64,000 nucleotides of DNA from positions 248,001-312,000 of the forward strand of contig RFPL01000001.1 in NCBI GenBank assembly GCA_009926135.1, in the 5' to 3' direction. Each line of letters opens with the position of its first letter. Position 1 is the stretch's first letter. The translations under genes and the position numbers were made by a program. This stretch comes from Sphingomonadaceae bacterium (GTDB lineage Bacteria; Pseudomonadota; Alphaproteobacteria; Sphingomonadales; Sphingomonadaceae). The notes under the pieces were generated by a model. It did no database searches. It saw only the letters and a program-made list of their open reading frames with translations, and had not been told where the DNA came from. Positions 11,891-20,762 of this stretch are shown piece after piece.

Positions 11891-13222
11891 ATGGCTACCC
11901 AGATTGCTGATGCCCCCTTCCAGTACCGGACGTCGCCTACCGCGACCGAGGCGTTTGAAGCCTGGCTGAAGGAATATGGACAGAACCTGCCGGCGCACAC
12001 CCATCCGTGGGACGTGTCGCGCTCTGACATCTATGTCGAGGACCGCTGGCAGCCGATCTTTGCGGAAATGCGCGCCAAGGCCCCGGTCAACAAGGTTACT
12101 GGCACGCCATATGGCGATTACTGGAACGTCACCACGGTCAAGACCATCCAGCATGTCGAATCGCTGCCGGAGCTGTTCTCCTCATCCTGGCAGCACGGCG
12201 GGATCACGATCGGCGATCCGCCGGCCGACATCACGCCCGAGCATCTTGAGGAACGCCGCCTGCCGATGTTCATCGCGATGGACCGGCCCGAGCACACCGG
12301 CCAGCGCCGCACGGTCGCTCCGGCCTTCACGCCGGGCGAGATCGACAAGATGGCCGCCGAAGTGCGGATGCGGACCGCAGCTACGCTCGATAGCCTGCCC
12401 TGGGGCGAGGAGTTCGACTGGGTCGACAAGGTCTCGATCGAACTGACCACGGGGATGCTTGCAATCCTGTTCGGCTTCCCCTGGCAGGACCGCCGCCTGC
12501 TGACCTTCTGGTCGGACTGGGCTGGCGATGTCGAACTGGGCCTGGCCCGCGAACTGGCTGACACCCGGCACGAAATCCTGCTCGAGATGGCCGGCTATTT
12601 CCAGCGCCTGTGGATGGAGCGCACCGGCGCCCCGCCGAGCCGCGACCTGATCTCGATGATGATCAATTCCGACGCGATGAACCACATGAGCCCGCAGGAG
12701 TTCATGGGCAACCTGGTGCTGCTGATCGTCGGCGGCAACGATACCACTCGCAACACGATGTCGGGCATCGTCCACGGACTCGACAAGTTCCCCGACCAGC
12801 GCGCGATTTTCGAGGCGGATCCGTCGGTGATCCCCAACGCGGTGCAGGAATGCATCCGCTATGTCACCCCGCTGGCCCACATGCGCCGCACCGCGACCGA
12901 TGATGCCGATCTGTTCGGTAATCAGGTCAAGAAGGGCGACAAGCTGATCCTGTGGTACCTTTCGGCCAACCGCGACGAGACAGTGTTCACCAATCCCGAC
13001 CAGCTCGACATCACGCGCGAAAATGCCCGCCGGCACCTCTCGTTCGGCTATGGCATTCACCGCTGCGTCGGTGCGCGCCTGGCTGAATTGCAGCTCAAGA
13101 TCCTGCTCGAAGAAATGCACGCCCGCCGGATGCGCGTGAACGTGACTGGCCCGGTCCAGCGGGTTCGCGCCAACTTCGTGCACGGCTTCCGCAAGCTGGG
13201 CGTGACGTTGAGCAAGTTCTGA
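11891..13222 (+). CDS. cytochrome P450 (CYP153-like)
   Basis: ORF 443 aa; GGNDTTRN I-helix, heme-binding FGYGIHRCVGARLAELQ; PMFIAMDRPEH and ITIGD segments resemble CYP153-type alkane hydroxylases. Confidence 0.9.
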   Translation: MATQIADAPFQYRTSPTATEAFEAWLKEYGQNLPAHTHPWDVSRSDIYVEDRWQPIFAEMRAKAPVNKVTGTPYGDYWNVTTVKTIQHVESLPELFSSSWQHGGITIGDPPADITPEHLEERRLPMFIAMDRPEHTGQRRTVAPAFTPGEIDKMAAEVRMRTAATLDSLPWGEEFDWVDKVSIELTTGMLAILFGFPWQDRRLLTFWSDWAGDVELGLARELADTRHEILLEMAGYFQRLWMERTGAPPSRDLISMMINSDAMNHMSPQEFMGNLVLLIVGGNDTTRNTMSGIVHGLDKFPDQRAIFEADPSVIPNAVQECIRYVTPLAHMRRTATDDADLFGNQVKKGDKLILWYLSANRDETVFTNPDQLDITRENARRHLSFGYGIHRCVGARLAELQLKILLEEMHARRMRVNVTGPVQRVRANFVHGFRKLGVTLSKF

Positions 13223-13698
13223 TGCAGGCGCGGCGGCAGTTCCTGGGCTGGCTGGCGGCAGGCGTCGCGGCCTGCGGCATCGCGGCCTGTTCGAATGCCG
13301 AAGCCAAGGGCTATCCCGTCCGCTTGAGCGATGCCGAATGGAAGAAGCGGCTGACGCGGGAGCAGTATTACATTCTGCGTCAGAAGGGCACCGAAGTGCC
13401 CGGATCATCGCCGCTGCTACATGAAAAGCGCAAGGGCGTGTTCGTCTGCGCGGCTGATGGCAACGTGCTCTATTCCAGCGCCACGAAGTACGACAGCAAG
13501 ACTGGCTGGCCCAGTTTCTGGGACGTCTTGCCCGGCGCGATAGGTACCTCGACTGATTGGGAAACTGGTTATCCGCGCACTGAGGTACACTGCGCCAAAT
13601 GCGGCGGGCACCTGGGCCACGTTTTCAACGACGGTCCCAAGCCCACCGGCAAACGTTACTGCATGAACGGTGACGCGCTGATCTTCCGCCCTACCTGA
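13222..13698 (+). CDS. msrB: exported peptide-methionine (R)-S-oxide reductase
   Basis: ORF 158 aa; ATG overlaps P450 stop; N-term RRQFLGW...GIAAC (Tat/lipobox-like), GWPSFWD, EVHCAKCGGHLGHVFNDGPKPTGKRYCMNGDAL. Confidence 0.93.
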   Translation: MQARRQFLGWLAAGVAACGIAACSNAEAKGYPVRLSDAEWKKRLTREQYYILRQKGTEVPGSSPLLHEKRKGVFVCAADGNVLYSSATKYDSKTGWPSFWDVLPGAIGTSTDWETGYPRTEVHCAKCGGHLGHVFNDGPKPTGKRYCMNGDALIFRPT

Positions 13699-13813
13699 CC
13701 GAATAGCACCAAAGCGCTCGCTTCAGGCAACCTTGTGCAAGCCGGCATGAGAGGCTGAAGCGCGGCGCGGACCGAAGCCAGCGCGCGCCTCCCAGAGGCG
13801 AAGAAACACCTGA

Positions 13814-14446
13814 TCAGTGGTGGACACGCTGGGGAGAGCCCGATGATTGCGGGCGATTCTGGATCCGTGCGACCAGCATGGCGAGCTCGTCCAGGCGGAA
13901 CCCGTCGGAGAAGACCAGGCCGTGCAGCTTGCCCTGGCGCCACAGCACCCGGCCATGGCGCACCGGCAGCTCGCCTCCGCCAACCTGCACCAGCTGGCGC
14001 AGCGCCAGGGGGAAGTCGAGTTCGATCAATGCGCCATGCTGCGAGAGGTTGCTCAGTGTGGCGGGCAGGTTGATGGCATTGGCGGTAATTACCACCGGAC
14101 GGTTGAGCGCCAGCCGCAATTGCCGCTTGGGGAAGTGGCCTGCTTCATCGACCAGTGCGGTCAGGTCGATCGGCCCGTCGCGGAACCGAAAGCCGGCGTG
14201 GCCATCGCGCTCCCAGACCAGTTCCAGTCGATAGCTTTCGCCAGTGCCCAGTTCGATGGCGAAGGGGCCTTGTTCAGGCAGCGGATGAAACAGCTTTGCC
14301 TTCAAACCGGTCGCCGAGACATCGCGCAGGATGCACAGGTATTCTCCAGTGGCGGCAGTCAGCTTGGCGGCGCGCAGCATCAGCGAGATACGGGGTGCTG
14401 CACGCAGTTCGTCGCCAATCGCTTCGCAGGTTTCCGTCTCGGTCAT
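13814..14446 (-). CDS. PilZ-domain protein (possibly tandem PilZ)
   Basis: ATG at 14446 in ORF 13814-14485; RDVSATGLKAKL (DxSxxG) and NLSQHGALIEL (NxSxxG) motifs. Confidence 0.75.
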   Translation of the reverse strand: MTETETCEAIGDELRAAPRISLMLRAAKLTAATGEYLCILRDVSATGLKAKLFHPLPEQGPFAIELGTGESYRLELVWERDGHAGFRFRDGPIDLTALVDEAGHFPKRQLRLALNRPVVITANAINLPATLSNLSQHGALIELDFPLALRQLVQVGGGELPVRHGRVLWRQGKLHGLVFSDGFRLDELAMLVARIQNRPQSSGSPQRVHH

Positions 14447-14542
14447 GGGGTTTCTCCTGTCGCAAAAACTGCGGCGACGGGACAACGCTAGGCTGACGGA
14501 GTATGACTGCGCTTAAGCGCGGCCTCAGGATTATACCCTAAC

Positions 14543-14626
14543 TGGTGCGGACGGTGGGACTCGAACCCACACGAGCAAGCTCAGGGGATTTTAAGTCCCC
14601 GGCGTCTACCATTCCGCCACGTCCGC
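14543..14626 (-). tRNA. tRNA-Leu (anticodon TAA)
   Basis: Reverse complement GCGGACGTGGCGGAATGGTAGACGCCGGGGACTTAAAATCCCC...GGTTCGAGTCCCACCGTCCGCACCA; acceptor stem, anticodon stem GGGGA/TCCCC, T-loop GTTCGAGTC, encoded CCA. Confidence 0.95.
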
Positions 14627-14756
14627 GCCGTACGGGTTGCCGGCGTCATAGCAAGCCCGTCCGGGATATCCATCCCTGTAAAGGCGACGGCCCGCCTCCC
14701 CCCGAAAGCGGGCCGATCAGAATTGTGGTTCGGACTGGCCGAACCAGTTCAGCGCA

Positions 14757-15038
14757 TCAATCCGCGTTCAGGCGCGCGCGCATTTCCTTGCCCGGCTTGA
14801 AGTACGGCACCTTCTTGCCTGGAACCGCTACGCTGGCGCCGGTGCGCGGGTTACGGCCCTGGCGCGCTTCACGTTCGCGGGTAGAGAAAGCGCCGAAGCC
14901 GCGCAGTTCGACCCGCCCGCCCTGGGCCAGCCGCTGCTCGATCTCTTCGAAGAAGGTATCGACCACCTTTTCAATCTCTTCGGCCCGAAGGCCCGGATTA
15001 TCGCGGGCTAGCGCCTGCAGCAGTTCGGATCTGATCAT
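14757..15038 (-). CDS. ihfB: integration host factor subunit beta
   Basis: ORF 93 aa; [67 protein letters not shown]. Confidence 0.95.
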   Translation of the reverse strand: MIRSELLQALARDNPGLRAEEIEKVVDTFFEEIEQRLAQGGRVELRGFGAFSTREREARQGRNPRTGASVAVPGKKVPYFKPGKEMRARLNAD

Positions 15039-15194
15039 TTCGTGCCTTCCTAGGGGTTTGCTATAACCCCCTGACCTGATTTTTGGTTCATTTTTTGGTG
15101 CGGCGCGGCCCTCGACCCGAAGCAGGACACGCTGCAGTCAACCAAATGCCAGAGCGCAACTCTGTACGCAATGCACGATTCTGACAGATGTGAC

Positions 15195-15533
15195 TTAAAT
15201 CGCAAGCAAATCTGCGGCAGTCAGCCCTAGACGTTCCATTCTGGCGCGAATCTCCGGCCAGTCGCGCGCCAGGAACAGCTCACGCTCACTGCGCCGCAAC
15301 CGCTCGGCCGCGCCGCGGGCCACGAACATGCCGACGCCGCGCTGCACTTCGACCAGGCCATCGAGCTGAAACTGCTGATAGGCCTTGGCGACGGTGAGCG
15401 GATTGGCACCCTGTTCAGCCGCCAGCGCCCGGACTGAGGGCAGCATCGCGCCTTCCGGATAGGTGCCGTCGATGATCGCCGCCGCGATAAGGTCGCGCAG
15501 CTTCAGGTAAACAGGTTGTGTGTGCCCAGCCAT
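15195..15533 (-). CDS. GntR family transcriptional regulator (YtrA-like, short)
   Basis: ORF 112 aa; VYLKLRDLIAAAIIDGTYPEGAMLPSVRALAAEQGANPLTVAKAYQQFQLDGLVEVQRGVGMFV. Confidence 0.9.
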   Translation of the reverse strand: MAGHTQPVYLKLRDLIAAAIIDGTYPEGAMLPSVRALAAEQGANPLTVAKAYQQFQLDGLVEVQRGVGMFVARGAAERLRRSERELFLARDWPEIRARMERLGLTAADLLAI

Positions 15534-15721
15534 GCTGTTTCAGTGCCATAATACAGCGTGGCAGGCAAGCGGTTTCAGAGCAGGGCTCTCTCGCCACGAG
15601 TCAGCAACAATCCTATAGGCGGAGGCGAATTTTACTTCACAGCGGCGCAAAGGTGGCTAGTCTCCGACGTCATAATGGCCCGGCAAGCAGCGCGGGCCTT
15701 TCCGATATCGGGGAGCAATTC

Positions 15722-17296
15722 ATGAAAGACATGTCCTTGTGGAACGAGGGTGACTGGATCGCGGCCATCGCGGTCGTCGTCCTCGGCATTTTCCTGGCGA
15801 TTGGCAGCAAGATCGCGATCCAGAAAGAACCGGAATTCGCAGGCCATCCCAAGGGCCTCTACATGCTGTTCTTTGCTGAAATGTGGGAACGCTTTTCCTA
15901 CTACGGCATGCGTGCGCTGCTGATCTTCTACCTGACCAAGCACTGGCTGTTCAGCGATGGCAATGCCAACCTGATCTATGGCGCCTATACCAGCCTGGTC
16001 TACATCACCCCTGTCCTCGGCGGCTACCTGGCTGACCGTTACCTGGGCCAGCGCAAGGCGGTGCTGTTCGGCGGTCTGCTGCTCGCAATCGGCCACAGCC
16101 TGATGGCGGTCGAGGGCATGCACGGGATCACTGATGCGGCGGTCAAGCAGGCCGATCCAGCCATCAACGTGTTCTGGGCAGCGCTGGCCTTCATCATTGT
16201 CGGTTCGGGCTTCCTGAAGGCCAATATCTCGGTGATGGTCGGCCAGCTCTACAAGCTGACCGACGTGCGCCGCGATGGGGCCTATACCGTCTTTTACATG
16301 GGCATTAACGTCGGCGCGGCGATCGGCACGATCCTCGTCGGCTACCTCGGTGAAACGATCGGCTGGGGCTATGGCTTCGGCCTCGCCGGCATCGGCATGC
16401 TGCTCGGACTGGTTGTCTTTGTCCTGGGCAAGAGCGCCCTAAACGGCGCGGGTGAGGCTCCGGTGCCGCTTTCGCGCCAGCGCGAAGTGACGCTTTATGG
16501 TATCGGCATTGCTGCGGTCGCAGTGTGCTGGGCGCTGGTCCAGTACCAGTCGGTGATTCAGAACCTGCTGGTGGTCTCTGGCCTCGGCCTGCTCGGCTAT
16601 GTGCTGTTCGAAACCTTCAAGCTCGACAAGGAACCGCGCGAGCGGATGTTTGCCGTGCTGTTCCTCATCAGCCTCAACCCGCTGTTCTGGGGCCTGTTCG
16701 AACAGGCCGGCGGCTCGATGAGCCTGTTTACCGATCGCTATGTCGATCGCGGCGCCACCCCGGCCTCGCTGTTCCAGTCGATCAACCCGATCTACATCAT
16801 CATCCTCGCCCCGCTGTTCGCCGGCCTGTGGCAGTGGCTTGGGCGGCGCGGCAAGGAGCCTTCGGCCCCGGCCAAGTTTGGCCTGGCGCTGGCGCAGATG
16901 GGCCTGGCCAACCTGGTGCTGGTCTGGGGCGCGGAAGCCTATGGCATCGCGGCGATGACCCCGGTGCTGTTCGTCTTCCTCTATTACCTGCTGGCCACCA
17001 CGGGCGAGCTTTGCCTTTCCCCGGTCGGGCTCTCGGCGATGAACCGCCTGGCACCCAGCTATCTCGCCTCGCTGATCATGGGCGCCTGGTTCTACATGAC
17101 TGCGGTCGGTAACTTCGTTGCCGGCAAGATCGGTGAAGCGACCGGCGGACATGGCGGCGAAATGAGCAAGGAAAAGCTGCTCGAAATCTACCAGATGTTC
17201 GGCTGGATCTCGATCGGCGCAGCTGTTGTCGTCCTGCTGCTTTCGCGGATCGTGAAGGGCTGGATGCACCTCGATACCCTGGAGGACCGCAAGTGA
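15722..17296 (+). CDS. POT/PTR family peptide MFS transporter
   Basis: ATG at 15722; FAEMWERFSYYGMRALLIFYLTKH signature, GGYLADRYLGQRK. Confidence 0.93.
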   Translation: MKDMSLWNEGDWIAAIAVVVLGIFLAIGSKIAIQKEPEFAGHPKGLYMLFFAEMWERFSYYGMRALLIFYLTKHWLFSDGNANLIYGAYTSLVYITPVLGGYLADRYLGQRKAVLFGGLLLAIGHSLMAVEGMHGITDAAVKQADPAINVFWAALAFIIVGSGFLKANISVMVGQLYKLTDVRRDGAYTVFYMGINVGAAIGTILVGYLGETIGWGYGFGLAGIGMLLGLVVFVLGKSALNGAGEAPVPLSRQREVTLYGIGIAAVAVCWALVQYQSVIQNLLVVSGLGLLGYVLFETFKLDKEPRERMFAVLFLISLNPLFWGLFEQAGGSMSLFTDRYVDRGATPASLFQSINPIYIIILAPLFAGLWQWLGRRGKEPSAPAKFGLALAQMGLANLVLVWGAEAYGIAAMTPVLFVFLYYLLATTGELCLSPVGLSAMNRLAPSYLASLIMGAWFYMTAVGNFVAGKIGEATGGHGGEMSKEKLLEIYQMFGWISIGAAVVVLLLSRIVKGWMHLDTLEDRK

Positions 17297-18699
17297 TGCG
17301 CGCGCACAAACTGCTGGCCGGGATGGCCGCGCTGGCTCTGGTGGCGAGCCCGGGCCTGGCCGAAAAGAAGAAGAAGGAAGAGACCGTCTCGCCGGCCGCG
17401 AAGGCCGCGCGGGAGTTCAACAAGAACCCCTTCCCTTCAACCTACCGGCCCTATGCCGGAGAGCCAACCGCACTGACTGGCGCGACCGTGTTCGATGGCG
17501 CCGGCGGGCGGATCGAGAACGGCACGGTGCTGCTGGCCGATGGCAAGGTGGTCGCCGTGGGCGGCGCGGACCTGACGATCCCGGCGAATTTCCGCCGGGT
17601 CGATGCCGCCGGCAAGTTCGTCACCCCCGGGATCATCGATATCCACTCGCACCTCGGTGACTATCCCTCGCCGAGCGTCCAGGCCAATTCCGATGGTAAC
17701 GAGGCGACCGCGCCGACCACGCCCGAAGTCTGGGCTGAACATTCGGTCTGGCCGCAAGACCCGGGCTTCAGCCGCGCGCTGGCCAATGGCGGGATCACCT
17801 CGCTGCAGATCCTGCCGGGTTCGGCCAACCTGATGGGGGGGCGTTCGGTGGTGCTCAAGAACGTCTATTCGCGCACCATCCAGGGCATGAAGTTCCCCGG
17901 TGCGCCCTATAGCCTGAAGATGGCCTGCGGGGAAAATCCCAAGCGCGTCTATGGCGCGAAGGGCCGGATGCCATCGACCCGGATGGGCAACATGGCGGTT
18001 AACCGCGCGACCTGGCTGAAGGCGCAGGAATACCGCGCCAAGCGCGCGGCCGGCAAGCTGGAGAGCCGCGACCTGGCGATGGAGACCCTGGCCGGGGTGC
18101 TGGACGGTGAAATCCTGATCCAGAACCACTGCTACCGCGCCGATGAAATGGCGCTGGTGCTCGATATGGCCAAGGAGTTCGGCTACAAGGTCAGCGCCTT
18201 CCACCACGCCACCGAAGCTTACAAGATTGGCGACCTGCTGAAAGCCGCAGGAACCTGTTCGGCGATCTGGTCCGACTGGTGGGGCTTCAAGATGGAAAGC
18301 TATGACGGCATTCCGGAAAACGCCGGGATCCTGCAAAAGGCCGGGGCCTGCGTGGTGATCCACTCGGATGATGAGAACGGTATCCAGCGCCTCAACCAGG
18401 AAGCCGCCAAGGCACAGGGCGATGCCCGCCGCGCCGGGATCGATATTTCCGACGCTGAAGTGATCCGCTGGCTCACTCTCAACCCCGCCACGGCGATGGG
18501 GATCAGTCAGCAGACCGGCAGCCTCGAAGCCGGCAAGATGGCCGACGTGGTCCTGTGGAACGGCAATCCACTGTCGGTCTATTCGCGGCCGGACAAGGTC
18601 TGGATCGATGGCGCCCTGCTGTTTGATGCGGCCGATCCCAAGCGCCGCCCGGTCAGCGATTTCGAACTCGGCCAGGTTGGTGAAGGAGACGTGAAATGA
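17296..18699 (+). CDS. amidohydrolase family protein, exported
   Basis: ATG overlaps upstream TGA; signal-like N-term; VTPGIIDIHSHLG (HxH), AFHHATEAYKI, VVIHSDDENGI. Confidence 0.9.
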   Translation: MRAHKLLAGMAALALVASPGLAEKKKKEETVSPAAKAAREFNKNPFPSTYRPYAGEPTALTGATVFDGAGGRIENGTVLLADGKVVAVGGADLTIPANFRRVDAAGKFVTPGIIDIHSHLGDYPSPSVQANSDGNEATAPTTPEVWAEHSVWPQDPGFSRALANGGITSLQILPGSANLMGGRSVVLKNVYSRTIQGMKFPGAPYSLKMACGENPKRVYGAKGRMPSTRMGNMAVNRATWLKAQEYRAKRAAGKLESRDLAMETLAGVLDGEILIQNHCYRADEMALVLDMAKEFGYKVSAFHHATEAYKIGDLLKAAGTCSAIWSDWWGFKMESYDGIPENAGILQKAGACVVIHSDDENGIQRLNQEAAKAQGDARRAGIDISDAEVIRWLTLNPATAMGISQQTGSLEAGKMADVVLWNGNPLSVYSRPDKVWIDGALLFDAADPKRRPVSDFELGQVGEGDVK

Positions 18700-20024
18700 G
18701 CCCGCGCAAGATGCTGCTGGGCGCAGCTGCGCTCCTCGCGCTCTCTGCTCCCGCGATTGCCGAGGACGTGGCGATCACCAATGCCACGGTCGTGATCGGG
18801 GACGGTTCCGCGCCGATCCCAAATGGCACTGTTGTGCTGCGTGCGGGCAAGGTCCTCGCCGCTGGTGCCGGCGTGGCCGTGCCGGCAGGCGCGCGCACCA
18901 TCGACGCGACTGGCAAGTGGGTCACCCCCGGCCTGGTCGTCGCGGTCACCGATATCGGCCTGTTCGATGTTGAAGGGGTCGAGGAATCGAACGACGAGCG
19001 GGCCGACAAGGGCCCGTTCAACGCTGCGCTCGATCTATCCCCGGCGATCAACCCATTGGCCCAGCATATCGCCGTCAGCCGCGCCGGCGGGGTGACCCGG
19101 GCGGCCGTGGCGCCCCTGCGCACCGGGGCGATCTTCGGGGGGCAAGGCGCGATCATCGATCTCGCCTCGGATAGCCAGCCGATCACCCAGGCCCGCGCCT
19201 TCCAGTATGTCGAGCTTGGCGAAAGCGGGGCTCGTGCAGCTGGCGGCAGCCGTGCTGCGGTCCATGCCCTGTTGCGCAACGCCTTCATGGAAGCGCGCGA
19301 ACTGGCCCGCCGCGGCGGCGGTCAGGGCACCGACCCGCGCCTGCAGGACGCTGCGCCCGAACGGCCCGGCGATGCCCTGCTCACCCGCTTCGATGCCGCC
19401 GCGTTGGTCCCGGTAGTCACCGGCCGCCAACCGCTTTACGTCCGCGCTGAACGTGCCTCGGATATCCGCATGGCGCTTGCGCTCAAGACCGATTTCCCGG
19501 CGCTGAAGCTGGTGATCGTCGGTGCGACGGAAGGCTGGATGGTGACGAAAGAGCTGGCTGCTTCCGGTGTGCCGGTACTGGCCACCCCGCTCAATGACCT
19601 GCCGGCAAACTTCGAGCAGCTGGCCGCGACCCAATCCAACGTTGGCCGCATGGCGGCTGCGGGCGTGCGGGTCGGTCTGGGCGCATTTGGCGATCAGCCG
19701 CGTTATGCCCCGCAGTATGCTGGCAACCTGGTTTCGCTAACCAAGCTGCCGGGTGCCAGCGGGCTTGATTGGGGGCGGGCTTTCGCTGCGATCAGCTCGG
19801 TTCCGGCCGGGATCCTTGGCATGGGTGACAAGTTTGGCAGCCTGAAAACGGGCCTGGCTGGTGACGTGGTGATCTGGGATGGTGATCCACTGGAAAACAC
19901 CTCGGGCGTGGTCAGGGTGATGATCGACGGGGTCGAACAATCGCTGGTCAACCACCAGACCAAGCTGCGCGACCGCTACAAGGTGCCGACCGAAGGTGCG
20001 CTACCCAAGGCCTACGAGTGGTAG
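18696..20024 (+). CDS. amidohydrolase-like protein, exported, HxH motif absent
   Basis: ORF 442 aa overlapping upstream gene by 4 nt; ITNATVVIGDGSAPIPNGTVVLRAGKV fold signature, but VTPGLVVAVTDIG instead of VTPGxxDxHxH. Confidence 0.85.
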   Translation: MSPRKMLLGAAALLALSAPAIAEDVAITNATVVIGDGSAPIPNGTVVLRAGKVLAAGAGVAVPAGARTIDATGKWVTPGLVVAVTDIGLFDVEGVEESNDERADKGPFNAALDLSPAINPLAQHIAVSRAGGVTRAAVAPLRTGAIFGGQGAIIDLASDSQPITQARAFQYVELGESGARAAGGSRAAVHALLRNAFMEARELARRGGGQGTDPRLQDAAPERPGDALLTRFDAAALVPVVTGRQPLYVRAERASDIRMALALKTDFPALKLVIVGATEGWMVTKELAASGVPVLATPLNDLPANFEQLAATQSNVGRMAAAGVRVGLGAFGDQPRYAPQYAGNLVSLTKLPGASGLDWGRAFAAISSVPAGILGMGDKFGSLKTGLAGDVVIWDGDPLENTSGVVRVMIDGVEQSLVNHQTKLRDRYKVPTEGALPKAYEW

Positions 20025-20062
20025 GGGGATCGCGTCACGCTGATTGAGGGAAAGGGAGAGTT

Positions 20063-20746
20063 ATGGAGCAAGGACTTGCCAATCTGGTCGCCGCGGCGGT
20101 GGCCTTTGTCGGAACCCACTTCGCACTCTCCCACCCCTTGCGGGCGCCGCTGGTGCGGATCGTCGGCGCGGTAGGCTTCCAGATTGTCTACTCGCTGGTT
20201 GCCTTTGCAACGCTGGGCTGGATGGTGCTGGCCTATCGGGCGATCGGGCCGGGCGCCGGCCTGTGGGACGGTTATGGAGCGGCCACCTGGACGCTCTCCA
20301 GCCTGCTGACCCTGATCGCTGCCGTACTGTTCGTCGGCAGCTTGCTAGGCAATCCGGCCCTCCCCGCACCGGGCGCGGCGGCGCTGGCGGAGAAGCCGGT
20401 CCACGGCGTATTCCACGTCACCCGTCACCCGATGATGTGGGGCTTTGCGCTCTGGGCGGCCAGCCACGCCCTGGTCAGCCCGACCCCGCGCAGCCTGGTC
20501 CTGACCGGGGCGGTCGGGTTCCTCGCGCTGGTCGGCTCGCACCTACAGGACCGCAAGAAGGAAGCGCTGATGGGCGCCGCCTGGGCCGGGTGGGAGGTCA
20601 AGACCTCGTACTGGCCCAAGCTGGGCGGGCTGGCCAAGGCGGGCCTGGTCCCCTGGCTCGGCGGACTGGTCCTGTGGCTGATCGCGACCTGGGCCCATAT
20701 CCCCGGCAACGGCATGGCCGCCGGGCTATGGCGCTGGGTGGGTTAG
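20063..20746 (+). CDS. NnrU family membrane protein
   Basis: ORF 227 aa; AAVAFVGTHFALSHPLRAPLVRIVG, VHGVFHVTRHPMMWGFALWAASHALVSPTPRSLVL. Confidence 0.85.
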   Translation: MEQGLANLVAAAVAFVGTHFALSHPLRAPLVRIVGAVGFQIVYSLVAFATLGWMVLAYRAIGPGAGLWDGYGAATWTLSSLLTLIAAVLFVGSLLGNPALPAPGAAALAEKPVHGVFHVTRHPMMWGFALWAASHALVSPTPRSLVLTGAVGFLALVGSHLQDRKKEALMGAAWAGWEVKTSYWPKLGGLAKAGLVPWLGGLVLWLIATWAHIPGNGMAAGLWRWVG

Positions 20747-20762
20747 CTGTCGCAGCCGAGTT

